Shown: positions 28,317 to 37,746 of the stretch, piece after piece | Position numbering within the stretch: the stretch's first letter is position 1 | Layout: each line of letters starts with the position of its first letter | Assembly (NCBI RefSeq): GCF_002583555.1 | Contig: NZ_BEGX01000035.1 | Span: forward strand, 1-64,000 | Direction of reading: 5' to 3' | From: Pseudonocardia sp. N23 | Lineage (GTDB): Bacteria > Actinomycetota > Actinomycetes > Mycobacteriales > Pseudonocardiaceae | Length of the DNA stretch: 64,000 bases | Translations under genes and position numbers: made by a program | The notes under the pieces: model-generated | What the model saw: the letters and a program-made list of their open reading frames with translations, nothing else | Databases searched by the model: none | What the model was told of the DNA's origin: nothing

Positions 28317-28931
28317 CACCTCGTCGTGGACGGCGGTGCGGGCGGCGCTGCGCAGCTTGATCGCGCGGACGACGTAGTCGGCGCCGGTGACGACCGTCAG
28401 CACCAGTGCCAGCCCGAGGACCGCCCAGCGCAGCCCCGTCAACGTGGTCGACGAGCCCAGCAGCTCGTCGAGCGGGAGCACGAACAGCCCGATCGCGAGG
28501 CTCTGCACGAACGTCTTGGCCTTGCCGCCGCGGCTCGCGGCGATCACACCGTGGCGGATCACCCAGAACCGCAGCAGCGTGATCGCGACCTCGCGGCCGA
28601 TGATGACGATCGTCACCCACCACGGCATCAGCGCCAGCAGCGACAGCCCGACCCAGGCCGCGCCGGTCAGCGCCTTGTCGGCGATCGGGTCGGCGACCGC
28701 GCCGAAGTCGGTGACCAGACCGCGGCTGCGCGCCAGCTGGCCGTCGAGCCGGTCGGTGATCGCGGCGACGGCGAACACCCCGGCCGCGATGAGGCGCCAC
28801 GCCACCGAGTGCCCGTCGTCGACGAACAGCACGACGAGGAAGACCGGGACGAGCAGCAGCCGGACGACCGTGAGGACGTTGGCGATGTTGAGCACCGGCG
28901 GCGACGCGGCGTCCGCCGGTGGGTTCGTCAT
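28311..28931 (-). CDS. pgsA: CDP-diacylglycerol--glycerol-3-phosphate 3-phosphatidyltransferase
   Basis: The 206-residue membrane enzyme makes phosphatidylglycerol phosphate, the precursor of phosphatidylglycerol and cardiolipin. The CDP-alcohol phosphotransferase motif D-x2-D-G-x2-A-R-x8-G-x3-D-x3-D is complete (D60, D63, G64, A67, R68, G77, D81, D85). About five to six transmembrane helices surround it. The gene starts 13 nt after rimO. Its 3' end is the boundary of a nine-unit tandem repeat that copies the stop-codon region. Confidence 0.95.
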   Translation of the reverse strand: MTNPPADAASPPVLNIANVLTVVRLLLVPVFLVVLFVDDGHSVAWRLIAAGVFAVAAITDRLDGQLARSRGLVTDFGAVADPIADKALTGAAWVGLSLLALMPWWVTIVIIGREVAITLLRFWVIRHGVIAASRGGKAKTFVQSLAIGLFVLPLDELLGSSTTLTGLRWAVLGLALVLTVVTGADYVVRAIKLRSAARTAVHDEVP

Positions 28932-28944
28932 CGCCGGCCCCGCG

Positions 28945-30432
28945 TCACGCCGACCCCGCGGCGACGAGCCCGGCACGGCCGCCGGGAAGGACCTCGCGGG
29001 GGGAGACCACCAGGTCGGCTCCCTCGGTGTCGACGACGACGCACCGCACCAGCTGGCCTGCCTCCAGGCCCGACCCGCGTTCGAGGACGCACTCGCCGTC
29101 GACCTCGGGGGCCTGGTGGGCGGCGCGGCCGGTGCACTCGAAGTCGTCGTCCTCCGCCTGCTCGACGAGCACGACGACCTCGGTGCCGACGCGGTCCTCG
29201 GCCCGCTGGACGACGAGCTCGTCGACCAGCGACGCGATCCGCGAGACCCGGGCCTGCACCTCGTCGGGGTCGATCTTGTCCGCGTAGCCCTCGGCCTCGG
29301 TGCCGTCCTCGTCGGAGTAGCCGAAGACGCCCACCGCGTCGAGCCGGGCGCCGGTGAGGAAGGCCTCGAGCTCGGCGAGGTCGTCCTCGGTCTCGCCGGG
29401 GAATCCGACGATGACGTTGCTGCGGATGCCGGCCTCGGGGGCGAGCGTGCGGATGCGCTCACACAGGTCGAGGAAGTCGGTGCGGCCGCCGAAGCGGCGC
29501 ATCCGGCGCAGCACCGCGGCGCTGCCGTGCTGGAACGACAGGTCGAAGTAGGGCGCGATGCCGGGTGTACGGGCGATGGCCTCGACGAGGTCGGGCCGCA
29601 TCTCGGCGGGCTGCAGGTAGGACGCGCGGACACGGTCGATCCCCGGGATCGCCGCGAGCCGCGGCAGCAGGTCCACCAGGGCCCGGGTACCGCCGGGCAG
29701 GTCCTTGCCGTAGGACGTCGAGTTCTCGCTGACGAGCACCAGCTCGCGGACGCCCTTCTGGGCGAGCCACGCGGCCTCGGCGAGGACGTCCGTCGGCGGG
29801 CGGGAGACGAACGCGCCGCGGAACGACGGGATGGCGCAGAACGCGCAGCGCCGGTCGCACCCGGAGGCGAGCTTGAGGTTGGCGACCGGCCCGTCGGACA
29901 GCCGGACCCGGGACAGGTCGGGCACCCACTCGTGGCCGGGCACCGACACGTCGACGGCCGCGGTGGGCCGGGCGGCGGGGGTGAGCGGCAGCAGGGTGCG
30001 CCTGTCGACCGGGACGTGCGGGGCAGGGGCGTGGCCGCCCAGGACGTCGCCGAGGCGTTCGGCCAGCTCGGGGTAGGCGTCGAAGCCGAGGACCGCGTCG
30101 GCCTCCGGGAGGCTCTCGGCCAGCTCGGCGCCGTAGCGCTCGGCCAGGCAACCGACCGCGACGACCTTGGCGCCGGTGGCGCGCGCGACGTCGGACGCGG
30201 ACAGGACCGTGTCGATCGAGTCCTTCTTCGCCTGCTCGACGAACCCGCAGGTGTTGACGACGATGACGTCGGGCGCCGGGCCGCCGGACGACGGGTCGGC
30301 CTCGACGAGCTCCCACCCGCTGCCGGCGAGACGGCCGGCGAGTTCCTCGGAGTCCACCTCGTTACGGGCGCAGCCCAGGGTCAGCAGGGCAGCACGCCGC
30401 GGGGCGGACTCGGGTGGTGGGGGCTTGGGCAC
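28945..30432 (-). CDS. rimO: Ribosomal protein S12 methylthiotransferase RimO
   Basis: The 495-residue radical-SAM enzyme adds a methylthio group to an Asp of ribosomal protein S12. The N-terminal MTTase domain carries Cys21, Cys62 and Cys95 for one [4Fe-4S] cluster. The radical SAM domain carries Cys192, Cys196 and Cys199 (CDRRCAFC) for the second. A TRAM domain forms the C-terminus. The GTG start lies in a short divergent region shared with argA. Gene order rimO-pgsA-clgR is a common actinobacterial arrangement. MiaB is the close alternative, but [12 protein letters not shown] and the neighbours fit RimO. Confidence 0.94.
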   Translation of the reverse strand: MPKPPPPESAPRRAALLTLGCARNEVDSEELAGRLAGSGWELVEADPSSGGPAPDVIVVNTCGFVEQAKKDSIDTVLSASDVARATGAKVVAVGCLAERYGAELAESLPEADAVLGFDAYPELAERLGDVLGGHAPAPHVPVDRRTLLPLTPAARPTAAVDVSVPGHEWVPDLSRVRLSDGPVANLKLASGCDRRCAFCAIPSFRGAFVSRPPTDVLAEAAWLAQKGVRELVLVSENSTSYGKDLPGGTRALVDLLPRLAAIPGIDRVRASYLQPAEMRPDLVEAIARTPGIAPYFDLSFQHGSAAVLRRMRRFGGRTDFLDLCERIRTLAPEAGIRSNVIVGFPGETEDDLAELEAFLTGARLDAVGVFGYSDEDGTEAEGYADKIDPDEVQARVSRIASLVDELVVQRAEDRVGTEVVVLVEQAEDDDFECTGRAAHQAPEVDGECVLERGSGLEAGQLVRCVVVDTEGADLVVSPREVLPGGRAGLVAAGSA

Positions 30433-30476
30433 GTACCACAGGGTATCCCGCGGGTCCTGATCTATTCTGACCCGTC

Positions 30477-30977
30477 GTGGCAGACGTGCTCGTCCGGCGG
30501 GCCCGGACCGCCGACGTGACGGCGATCAAGTCCCTTGTGGACGGCTATGCGGGTCGGGTCCTGCTGGCCAAGGAGATCATCACCCTCTACGAGGCGGTGC
30601 AGGAGTTCCTGGTCGCCGAGCTCGACGGCGTCGTCGTCGGGTGCGGTGCGCTGCACGTGTTGTGGGAGGACCTCGGCGAGATCCGCACGGTGGCGGTAGC
30701 CCCCTCGACGCTGGGCCGCGGGGTCGGGCACGCGATCGTGTCGGGGCTCATCGACGGTGCCCGCGAGCTGGGGCTGCGCCGGCTGTTCGTGCTGACGTTC
30801 GAGAAGCACTTCTTCGCCAAGCACGGCTTCGCCGAGATAGACGGCACCCCCGTCTCCCCCGACGTGTTCGCCGCGATGCTGCGCTCCTACGACACCGGCG
30901 TCGCGGAGTTCCTCGACCTGGCCCACGTCAAGCCGAACACCCTCGGCAACGTGCGGATGCTGCTGGTCCTGCCCTGA
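30477..30977 (+). CDS. argA: Amino-acid N-acetyltransferase (single-domain ArgA type)
   Basis: The 166-residue GNAT enzyme resembles the mycobacterial single-domain N-acetylglutamate synthase (Rv2747 type), which starts arginine biosynthesis by acetylating glutamate. It begins [20 protein letters not shown] and has the acetyl-CoA loop [16 protein letters not shown]. Later motifs [19 protein letters not shown] and [16 protein letters not shown] are typical of this subgroup. A TATTCT box (30463-30468) ends 8 nt before the GTG, suggesting a leaderless transcript. It is divergent from rimO. Confidence 0.92.
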   Translation: MADVLVRRARTADVTAIKSLVDGYAGRVLLAKEIITLYEAVQEFLVAELDGVVVGCGALHVLWEDLGEIRTVAVAPSTLGRGVGHAIVSGLIDGARELGLRRLFVLTFEKHFFAKHGFAEIDGTPVSPDVFAAMLRSYDTGVAEFLDLAHVKPNTLGNVRMLLVLP

Positions 30978-30986
30978 CCTGTGGGA

Positions 30987-31341
30987 ATGGCGGGCGACGA
31001 GCTGGTCTGGCGACGGCCGCCGCCGCCCTGCGCCCGTACGTCGACCTCTGATCGGGCTACCGGATGTCGGCCACGCCGCCGGGCACCCACCAGGGCGTGC
31101 CGGGCGCGCACCTGACGTTCCTGTTCTGCCTCGACGGCACGATCGACGTCATCGAGACCCCCGACGGCCGCGGGACCGGGAGCTTCGACGTGATGGTCGC
31201 GGGCCTGCACGACCGGCCGGCCGTGATGGCGCCGACGTCGCCGCCCGCTGCGGGTACGCCGACCAGCCGCACCTGGCGCGCGACTTCCGCGACCTCGCCG
31301 GGCTGACGGCGACGGAGTGGCTGTCCGAACGCCCGGCATGA
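30987..31341 (+). pseudogene. AraC-family regulator with internal deletion and stop
   Basis: The remnant starts [13 protein letters not shown], then changes frame into ALRPYVDL followed by an in-frame TGA and [14 protein letters not shown]. It continues as a typical AraC sensor-domain N-terminus to [14 protein letters not shown]. It then jumps frame directly into the last helix-turn-helix segment ([31 protein letters not shown], stop). About 150 residues expected between the two parts are missing, and three lesions are visible. The remaining 31342-31478 is non-coding. Confidence 0.85.
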
Positions 31342-31478
31342 CCCGTGGGGGACGGAGCCCCGCCGTTCGCGCCCGAGGGGCCGGACCCCGCGGCCGGGCG
31401 CACGGGCGGGGCGCCGCGTACGGCTCGACGCACCCCCCGCGTGCGGCGGCGCACCCGGGCGGGGCGAGGATCGCAGGC

Positions 31479-31952
31479 GTGTTCCGGATCGTGCTGCTGA
31501 CCCCTGAGATCCCGCAGAACACCGGGGCGATCATCCGGCTCGCGGCCAACACCGGCGCGCAGCTGCACCTCGTCGAGCCCCTGGGGTTCTCCCTCGACGC
31601 CCGGCACGTCCGCCGCGCGGGTCTGGACTACCACGAGCTCGCCGACGTCCGGGTGCACCGCGACCTCGACGCGGCCTGGGAGGCGCTGCTGCCCGCCCGC
31701 GTGCACGCCTTCACCACGACGGGCACCGACCTCCACACCGACGTCGACTACGAGCCCGACGACGTGCTGCTGTTCGGCCGCGAGTCGACCGGGCTGCCGG
31801 CCGAGGTGCAGACCACGCCCCAGGTCACGACCCGGGTGCGGCTGCCGATGGTGCCCGGGTCGCGGTCGTTGAACCTCGCGAACGCGGCGTCGATCGCGGT
31901 CTACGAGGCCTGGCGGCGCACGGGCTTCGCGGGTGCCGCTCAGCCCTTGTAG
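31479..31952 (+). CDS. trmL: tRNA (cytidine/uridine-2'-O)-methyltransferase, TrmL type
   Basis: The 157-residue SPOUT methyltransferase is the size of TrmL, which methylates the wobble ribose of certain tRNAs using S-adenosylmethionine. It opens FRIVLLTPEIPQNTGAIIRL, the TrmL N-terminal motif. It has LHLVEPLGFSLD, the knot motif LLFGRESTGLP, and the C-terminal SLNLANAASIAVYEAW. The GTG start is inferred from the family's usual beginning. Its last 13 nt overlap the 3' end of the convergent YceI-family gene. Confidence 0.95.
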   Translation: MFRIVLLTPEIPQNTGAIIRLAANTGAQLHLVEPLGFSLDARHVRRAGLDYHELADVRVHRDLDAAWEALLPARVHAFTTTGTDLHTDVDYEPDDVLLFGRESTGLPAEVQTTPQVTTRVRLPMVPGSRSLNLANAASIAVYEAWRRTGFAGAAQPL

Positions 31953-32815
31953 ACGGCCTGGATGTCGAGCTCGATCTCGATCGTCGAGCCGACGACGGGC
32001 ACGCCGCGGGAGAGCACCTGCTGCCAGTTGAGGGTGAAGTGCTCGCGGTGCAGCTCGGTCGTCGCGAAGACCCCGGCCCGCGTCCCGTTCCAGTCCTGGA
32101 TGCCGAGGAACGTGGTGTCGAGCTGCACGTCGCTGGTCAGGCCGTGCAGGGTCAGCTCGCCGTCGACCACCCAGCTGTTACCCGCGCGCCGGGTGAACCG
32201 GGTGCTGGTGAAGCGCAGCTGCGGGAACCGCTCGACGTCGAGGAAGTCGGCGGAGCGCAGGTGCGCGTCGCGCGCCTCGACATTGGTGTCGACGCTCGCC
32301 GCGTCGATCACGACCTCGACGATCGAGTCCTCGAAGGGCTCCTCGACGTGGATCGTGCCGCGGAAGTCGTTGAACCGCCCGTAGACCTTCGACAGGGCGA
32401 TGTGGCGGGCGACGAACCGGACCGAGGAGTGGTCGGAGTCGATCTCGTAGACGCCGGGTGCGGGCGGTTCGAGGCTGGGATCCGCGACCATCGTGATCTC
32501 GCCGAGCTCGGCGTGCTTGCCCCAGTCCACCGAGACCGAGCTGGCGACGCTCTGGAAGCCACCGAACTCCGCGCGGACCCGGTAGTCGCCCGGGACGACC
32601 GCGGCGGCGAAGTAGCCGAACGGGTCGCTGTCGGAGTGGGCCACGCGCCGGTTCCCCCGGTCGAACACCGAGATCTCCGCGCCCGGGACCGGCTTGCCGC
32701 CCTCGTCCCGGATCTGCCCGCTCAACAGGCCGCCGGTGAGCGGGATCGGCATGAGGGCACTGCGGGACGTCGCACCTCGCCCGGAAGCCGCCCCGCGGCG
32801 TTTGAAACCGAACAT
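31940..32815 (-). CDS. YceI-family lipid-binding-like protein with carboxypeptidase-regulatory domain
   Basis: The 291-residue protein has two parts. Residues 25-105 form a carboxypeptidase-regulatory-like beta sandwich (LLSGQIRDEGGKPVPGAEIS, FAAAVVPGDYRVRAEF). Residues 115-290 form a YceI lipocalin-like domain (YEIDSDHSSVRFVARH, KVYGRFNDFRGTI, FTSTRFTRR, HGLTSDVQLD). YceI domains bind polyprenoid or other long lipids. No signal peptide is obvious; the N-terminus is basic and ordinary. GAAAGG precedes the ATG. The roughly 150-bp region upstream is less GC-rich and probably holds the promoter. Confidence 0.92.
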   Translation of the reverse strand: MFGFKRRGAASGRGATSRSALMPIPLTGGLLSGQIRDEGGKPVPGAEISVFDRGNRRVAHSDSDPFGYFAAAVVPGDYRVRAEFGGFQSVASSVSVDWGKHAELGEITMVADPSLEPPAPGVYEIDSDHSSVRFVARHIALSKVYGRFNDFRGTIHVEEPFEDSIVEVVIDAASVDTNVEARDAHLRSADFLDVERFPQLRFTSTRFTRRAGNSWVVDGELTLHGLTSDVQLDTTFLGIQDWNGTRAGVFATTELHREHFTLNWQQVLSRGVPVVGSTIEIELDIQAVYKG

Positions 32816-32971
32816 ACGACACCCTTTCGCCCATCCGGCGGACCTCGTCCGCGCGACCGGCTCCAACGATGGCACGGCGTGTAGTCGTTCACCGGTCGAA
32901 TCGTGGGAGATGCCACATATTCGCGACACTGCGTCACTAAGGGTGATCATCGGACCCGAACGGGTCACGGG

Positions 32972-35542
32972 TCACTCCTCGAACTCGTCCTCCGGGCCGG
33001 GGCCACCGCCGCCGCGCATCAGCCAGATGACGTTCTCGAGCTCGTCGGGCTTGATGAGCACGTCGCGGGCCTTCGATCCCTCCGAGGGACCGACGACCCC
33101 GCGCGTCTCCAGCAGGTCCATCAGCCGGCCCGCCTTCGCGAAGCCGACACGGAGCTTGCGCTGCAGCATCGACGTCGACCCGAACTGCGAGGTCACGATC
33201 AGCTCGGTGGCCTGGACGAGCAGGTCGAGGTCGTCGCCGATGTCCGCGTCGACCTCCTTCTTCTCGCTGGCCTTCTGCGCCGTGACGCCCTCGAGGTACG
33301 TCGGCTCGGCCTGGTCCTTGGAGAACTGGACGACGTCGGAGATCTCCTCGTCGGAGACGTACGCGCCCTGCATGCGGACGGGCTTGCCCGCGCCCATGGG
33401 CAGGTAGAGCCCGTCGCCCATGCCGATCAGCTTCTCGGCGCCCGGCTGGTCGAGGATGACCCGGCTGTCGGTCAGCGACGACGTCGCGAACGCCAGCCGC
33501 GACGGCACGTTCGTCTTGATCAGGCCGGTGACGACGTCCACGGAGGGCCGCTGCGTCGCGAGGACGAGGTGGATGCCGGCGGCACGGGCCTTCTGCGTGA
33601 TGCGCACGACCGCGTCCTCGACGTCGCGCGGCGCGGTCATCATCAGGTCGGCGAGCTCGTCGACGATGCAGAGGATGTACGGGTAGGGCCGGTAGACGCG
33701 CTCGCTGCCCAGCGGGGCGGTGATCTCCCCGGAGCGCACCTTGCGGTTGAAGTCGTCGACATGGCGGACCTTGTTGGCCTGCATGTCCTGGTAGCGCTGC
33801 TCCATCTCCTCGACCAGCCAGGTCAGCGCCGAGGCAGCCTTCTTGGGCTGGGTGATGATGGGCGTGATGAGGTGCGGGATCCCCTCGTAGGGCGTCAGCT
33901 CGACCATCTTCGGGTCGATGAGGATCATCCGGACCTCCTCGGGCGTGGCCCGGGAGAGCAGCGAGACGAGCATCGAGTTGACGAAGCTCGACTTGCCGGA
34001 GCCCGTGGAGCCCGCGACGAGCAGGTGGGGCATCTTCGCGAGGTTCGCGCAGAGGAAGTGGCCCTCGATGTCCTTGCCCAGCCCGATGACCATCGGGTGC
34101 TGCTCGTTGCGCGCGTTGGCCGAGCGCAGCACGTCGCCGAGGCGGACCATCTCACGGTCGGTGTTGGGCACCTCGATGCCGACGGCCGACTTGCCCGGGA
34201 TCGGGGCGAGCAGCCGGACGTTGTCGGTGGCGACGGCGTAGGCGATGTTGCGGGTGAGCTGGGTGATCTTCTCGACCTTGACCGCCGGGCCGAGCTCGAT
34301 CTCGTAGCGGGTGACGGTCGGGCCGCGGGTGAAGCCGGTCACCTGCGCGTCGATGTTGAACTGTTCGAGGACGCCGGTGATCGCCTCGATCATGGCGTCG
34401 TTGGCGCTGCTGCGGGTCTTGGGGACCGGGCCGCCGGGCAGCATGTCCGGCGGCGGCAGCTTGTACTCGGTCTCGCCCAGCGGTTCCCGGATCGCCAGCG
34501 ACATCTGCTCGCCGGTCGGCGGGTTGTCGGGCTCGGAGACGGGTTCGATGACGCGGACCGGCTTGCGCGGCGCGCGGGGAGGGGGCGGCGGGGGCTCCTC
34601 CGCGGCCGGTTCCGGCATCGGCGCGGGAGTGTCGGCCTCGTCGTCGGCGTAGGCGTAGGCGTCCGCGGCGCTCTGCCGGCGACGCGACGGGCGCCGCAGC
34701 CGGGCAGGCGGGGCCTCCTCGTCGACGGGGTCGGCGGCGGCCTCGTCGTCGTGGCGCTCGTCGGACTCCTCGTCGATGTCCTCGTCGCCGGCCACGGGCT
34801 TGCCGAGCAACCGCCGGGTGCGGTTGGGCAGCTCCCTCACCGGCGTCCCGGTGAGGACGAGGAAGCCGTAGCCGGTGAGCAGCACCAGCACCGGGACGGC
34901 GACGAACGGGCTCAGCCCGCTCGCCAGCGGCGTCCCCGCGAGGTATCCGAGGCCGCCACCGGCCCCCGACCACAGGCCGGGCTCGGTCGGCGAGCCGGAG
35001 AACAGGTGCACCAGCCCCAGCACGCCCAGAACCATCAGCAGCGTGCCCACCGCGACCCGCGGTCGCGACTCCGGATGGGCCTCCGTCGTCATCAGCACGA
35101 TGCCGACGACCACCAGCAGCAACGGCAGCAGTACGCCCGGCGTCCCGAACACCGCCCCGACCGCAGCCGAGAAGCCGCGCCCGACAGGGCCGCCCGCACC
35201 CCACCAGATCCCGGCGGCGGCGATGACGGCCAGCACGATGAAGCCGACACCGAGGCCGTCGCGGCGGTGCGCGGGGTCGATCTCGCGGGTGCGCCCGGCC
35301 GCCTTCCCCGCCGACTTCCCCAGCTTGACCACACCGCGGCCGACCGCGTCGATGCCCTTGTCGATCAGGTCCGGGCTCTTCTTCGCCGGTGCCGGCCTGC
35401 GCGACGTCGACGGCTTGCGTCCCGACGTCGAGCCGCGCGAGCGCGACGCCCCCGAGCGCGAGGCTCCTGAGGAGGGACGGCCCGACCCTGCGGCGGCCCG
35501 CGTCGTTCCGCGGGCACCACCGGTCGACGCACGTCCTGCCAT
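32972..35542 (-). CDS. ftsK: DNA translocase FtsK/SpoIIIE
   Basis: The 856-residue septal DNA pump clears chromosome ends and aids dimer resolution. A basic, Ser/Arg-rich head precedes four to five transmembrane helices (about residues 95-255). A disordered acidic/Pro-rich linker (about 265-375) follows, then the RecA-like motor with Walker [13 protein letters not shown] and Walker [14 protein letters not shown]. The C-terminal gamma winged helix ([20 protein letters not shown]) reads KOPS sites. Length is normal for actinobacteria. The ATG start gives AGRASTGG. A 6-bp hairpin (GACCCG/CGGGTC) lies 5 nt after the stop. Confidence 0.97.
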   Translation of the reverse strand: MAGRASTGGARGTTRAAAGSGRPSSGASRSGASRSRGSTSGRKPSTSRRPAPAKKSPDLIDKGIDAVGRGVVKLGKSAGKAAGRTREIDPAHRRDGLGVGFIVLAVIAAAGIWWGAGGPVGRGFSAAVGAVFGTPGVLLPLLLVVVGIVLMTTEAHPESRPRVAVGTLLMVLGVLGLVHLFSGSPTEPGLWSGAGGGLGYLAGTPLASGLSPFVAVPVLVLLTGYGFLVLTGTPVRELPNRTRRLLGKPVAGDEDIDEESDERHDDEAAADPVDEEAPPARLRRPSRRRQSAADAYAYADDEADTPAPMPEPAAEEPPPPPPRAPRKPVRVIEPVSEPDNPPTGEQMSLAIREPLGETEYKLPPPDMLPGGPVPKTRSSANDAMIEAITGVLEQFNIDAQVTGFTRGPTVTRYEIELGPAVKVEKITQLTRNIAYAVATDNVRLLAPIPGKSAVGIEVPNTDREMVRLGDVLRSANARNEQHPMVIGLGKDIEGHFLCANLAKMPHLLVAGSTGSGKSSFVNSMLVSLLSRATPEEVRMILIDPKMVELTPYEGIPHLITPIITQPKKAASALTWLVEEMEQRYQDMQANKVRHVDDFNRKVRSGEITAPLGSERVYRPYPYILCIVDELADLMMTAPRDVEDAVVRITQKARAAGIHLVLATQRPSVDVVTGLIKTNVPSRLAFATSSLTDSRVILDQPGAEKLIGMGDGLYLPMGAGKPVRMQGAYVSDEEISDVVQFSKDQAEPTYLEGVTAQKASEKKEVDADIGDDLDLLVQATELIVTSQFGSTSMLQRKLRVGFAKAGRLMDLLETRGVVGPSEGSKARDVLIKPDELENVIWLMRGGGGPGPEDEFEE

Positions 35543-35633
35543 GCCCGACACGGTAACCGGGCGAGCCCGATGATCCGGGGACCGACGCACCCGACAGGGG
35601 AATGCGGTCCCGGTCACCGGCGGGCGGCGGTTG

Positions 35634-36230
35634 TCAGTGCACCACCCGCGGCGGCGCGGCGTCGAGCACGAGTGCCTGGCGCTTGCCGTGCACGGTCAGG
35701 TATCGCAGACCGTCCGTCCCCGCCTGGAAGCGGCGGCGGGACCGGCGAGGCAGCCACACCATCGCGCCGGCCTCCAGCAGGAGGTCGTTGCGTTCGGTGG
35801 TGAGCACGCCGCTGCCGTCGAGGACGACGAACAGGACGTCGAGATCGGGGCCCTCGTGCTCACCGACCTCGGCGCCCGGCGCCAGCCGGACGATGTTGGA
35901 GTCCAGGTCGCGCTCGCGCATCTCCAGCTTCCACTCGACCCCGGCGGCATCGGGGGCCTTCGCCCCGGCGCGCAGGTCCCCGACGACTCGTGGCAACGAA
36001 GCGGCTGCGAGCTTGCTGATCCGGATCCGCCACACGGGCCCGCGCTCGACGTACTCCCAGCCGTACCCGTCGGGCAGGTCGGAGTCGAACTCGTCGCGCA
36101 GGTGCTTCGGATCGTGGTTGTTGACCAGGACGAACGACTCGCCCACGGCGAGGGCGTCGTAGGTCCGGAAGATCGTCGGGTGCTTGTCGGGCTTGCGGAG
36201 CGGGCGGACGTCGAGCTCGAGCGCGGTCAT
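35634..36230 (-). CDS. DUF2249-cupin fusion protein
   Basis: This 198-residue soluble protein fuses a DUF2249 domain (residues 4-72: [47 protein letters not shown]) to a cupin (about 95-190: [20 protein letters not shown], then [12 protein letters not shown]). DUF2249 proteins are often encoded with nitric-oxide or denitrification stress genes. The cupin lacks an obvious His-rich metal site, so catalysis is uncertain. The gene is divergent from fdxA with only 41 bp between, and both starts flank one palindrome, implying shared control. TATAAA lies 8 nt before the ATG, consistent with a leaderless transcript. Confidence 0.85.
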   Translation of the reverse strand: MTALELDVRPLRKPDKHPTIFRTYDALAVGESFVLVNNHDPKHLRDEFDSDLPDGYGWEYVERGPVWRIRISKLAAASLPRVVGDLRAGAKAPDAAGVEWKLEMRERDLDSNIVRLAPGAEVGEHEGPDLDVLFVVLDGSGVLTTERNDLLLEAGAMVWLPRRSRRRFQAGTDGLRYLTVHGKRQALVLDAAPPRVVH

Positions 36231-36238
36231 GGTGCCAA

Positions 36239-36263
36239 TTTATACAAGTGCCCGCTGTGTAAA
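36239..36263. promoter_or_regulatory. Palindrome covering both divergent promoters of the DUF2249/fdxA locus
   Basis: TTTATACA (36239-36246) and TGTGTAAA (36256-36263) form a 25-bp near-perfect inverted repeat in an AT-rich island inside a 41-bp intergenic region. Each arm doubles as a -10-like box (TATAAA leftward, TGTAAA rightward), each 8 nt from its start codon. A protein bound here would block both genes. The SufR-like regulator encoded two genes away is the natural candidate. Confidence 0.7.
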
Positions 36264-36271
36264 CTCAAGAC

Positions 36272-36613
36272 GTGGCCTATGTGATCGGACTCCCCTGCGT
36301 CGACGTACTCGACCGGGCCTGCGTGGACGAGTGTCCGGTGGACTGCATCTACGAAGGTGAGCGCGCCCTCTACATCCATCCCGACGAGTGCGTCGACTGC
36401 GGCGCCTGCGAGCCGGTCTGCCCGGTCGAGGCGATCTACTACGAGGACGACCTGCCCGAGGCCCTGCAGCAGCACCAGGCCGACAACGCCCGGTTCTTCG
36501 CCGTACCCCTGCTGGGCCGGGACGCCCCGCTCGGCAGCCCGGGTGGGGCGGCCGAGCTCGGCCGCCTCGGGGTCGACACTCCGCTGGTGGCCGACCAGCC
36601 GCGCCTCACGTGA
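36272..36613 (+). CDS. fdxA: FdxA-type 7Fe ferredoxin
   Basis: The 113-residue ferredoxin carries low-potential electrons with a [3Fe-4S] and a [4Fe-4S] cluster. Cysteines are at 9, 17, 21, 25, 40, 43, 46 and 50 (ACVDECPVDC, ECVDCGACEPVCP). The long C-terminal extension (HQADNARFFAVPLLG, APLGSPGGAAELG, GVDTPLV) closely matches mycobacterial FdxA (Rv2007c), a member of the hypoxia/NO-induced DosR regulon, from recalled sequence. The GTG lies just after the palindrome, so the mRNA is probably leaderless. The stop overlaps the next start by 4 nt. Confidence 0.95.
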   Translation: MAYVIGLPCVDVLDRACVDECPVDCIYEGERALYIHPDECVDCGACEPVCPVEAIYYEDDLPEALQQHQADNARFFAVPLLGRDAPLGSPGGAAELGRLGVDTPLVADQPRLT

Positions 36614-37290
36614 GCGGGGAGCGTGGACCCGGCCGTCGCGACGAGGTGCTCGCCACCCTGCGCGGCTCGCCCGAGCCGATGAGCGTCGCAGAGATCGCCT
36701 CCCGTCTGCACGTCCACCCGAACACGGTCCGGTTCCACCTCGACATTCTCGTCGACGACGGGCGGGCCGAACGCGCGCCGGTCGTCCCGGCCGGCCCGGG
36801 CCGGCCGCCCCTGTTCTTCCGGGCGCTACCCGGGATGGACCCCGCCGGCCCGCGCAACTACCGGCTGCTCGCCGCGGCGCTCGTCGGGAGCCTCGCCGCC
36901 GGCCCCGACCCCGCCACCGCGGCGGCCACCGCCGGACGCGCCTGGGGGGCCCGGCTGGCCGGCGGCTCCCCAGCCCGGTCCGCATCCGACGGGGTGCGCT
37001 CGCTCGTGACCCTGCTCGACGAGCTGGGCTTCGCCCCGCAGTGGCCCGGCGCAGGACGGGCCGACGGGCAGATCGCCTTGCGACACTGCCCGTTCCTGGA
37101 GCTGGCGACCACCGACGCCCATGTCGTGTGCCCACTGCACCTCGGTCTCATGCAGGGAGCGATGCACGCGCTCGCCTCCCCCGTCTCCGTCGACCGGCTC
37201 GAGCCCTTCGCCGGCCCCGACCTGTGCCTGGCCCACCTGTCCCTGTCCCCGTCCACCAGCGGGGACGACACCCGAGAGGACGATCACTGA
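36610..37290 (+). CDS. Winged-helix regulator with C-terminal cysteines (SufR-like)
   Basis: The 226-residue protein has an ArsR/SufR-type winged helix-turn-helix at residues 8-75 (EPMSVAEIASRLHVHPNTVR, FHLDILVDDGRAER). A C-terminal effector domain has Cys160, Cys174 and Cys206 (RHCPFLEL, VVCPLHLGLMQG, GPDLCLAHL). The spacing resembles SufR-family regulators, which hold an Fe-S cluster and lose DNA binding when it is damaged. The gene starts inside the fdxA stop, so it is co-translated and likely autoregulated through the palindrome upstream of fdxA. Cluster binding is inferred. Confidence 0.85.
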   Translation: MSGERGPGRRDEVLATLRGSPEPMSVAEIASRLHVHPNTVRFHLDILVDDGRAERAPVVPAGPGRPPLFFRALPGMDPAGPRNYRLLAAALVGSLAAGPDPATAAATAGRAWGARLAGGSPARSASDGVRSLVTLLDELGFAPQWPGAGRADGQIALRHCPFLELATTDAHVVCPLHLGLMQGAMHALASPVSVDRLEPFAGPDLCLAHLSLSPSTSGDDTREDDH

Positions 37291-37715
37291 TGTCCGCAGG
37301 ACCCGCCGTCGCAGTCGCCATGACCTTCGGCTGGCTCGGCATGGTGCTGGCGATCTCGTTCCTCGAGGCACCGCTGAAGTTCCGCGCCCCCGGCGTCACC
37401 GTCCCCATCGGCCTGGGGATCGGCCGACTCGTGTTCCGCGCGCTCAACACCGTCGAGCTCGTCCTGGCACTGGCGCTCGTCGTGGTCGCAGTGCTCGGCG
37501 CGGTGCCGGCCACGGCCGTCGTCGCGGGCGCGGTCGCGATCGTCGTCCTCCTCGCGCAGCTCAGCCTCGTCCGGCCGCGGCTGTCGCGCCGCTCGGACGC
37601 CGTGCTCGCCGGTGGCGACGCCCCGCGGTCCCCCGGGCACCTCGCCTATGTCGCGCTCGAGATCGTCAAGGTCGCCGCCCTCGTGTTCACCGGCGTCGCA
37701 CTGCTCACAGCCTGA
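37290..37715 (+). CDS. Four-helix membrane protein in the fdxA locus (hypothetical)
   Basis: The 141-residue protein has four transmembrane helices (about residues 3-25, 40-65, 70-90 and 118-140) joined by short loops, including an Arg-rich loop (LVRPRLSRRSD). A conserved-looking segment, SFLEAPLKFRAPGVTVPIGL, follows helix 1. It starts in a TGATG overlap with the regulator stop, so translation is coupled. I do not recognise a named family and no haem- or metal-binding pattern is clear. Context suggests a role in the same redox response. Confidence 0.82.
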   Translation: MSAGPAVAVAMTFGWLGMVLAISFLEAPLKFRAPGVTVPIGLGIGRLVFRALNTVELVLALALVVVAVLGAVPATAVVAGAVAIVVLLAQLSLVRPRLSRRSDAVLAGGDAPRSPGHLAYVALEIVKVAALVFTGVALLTA

Positions 37716-37746
37716 CCGCACCCCGACATCACCCGGAGGACACCCC

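Noticed and set aside
32903..35470. 855-residue plus-strand frame opposite ftsK
   Set aside because: Antisense shadow; the ftsK frame has all motor motifs.
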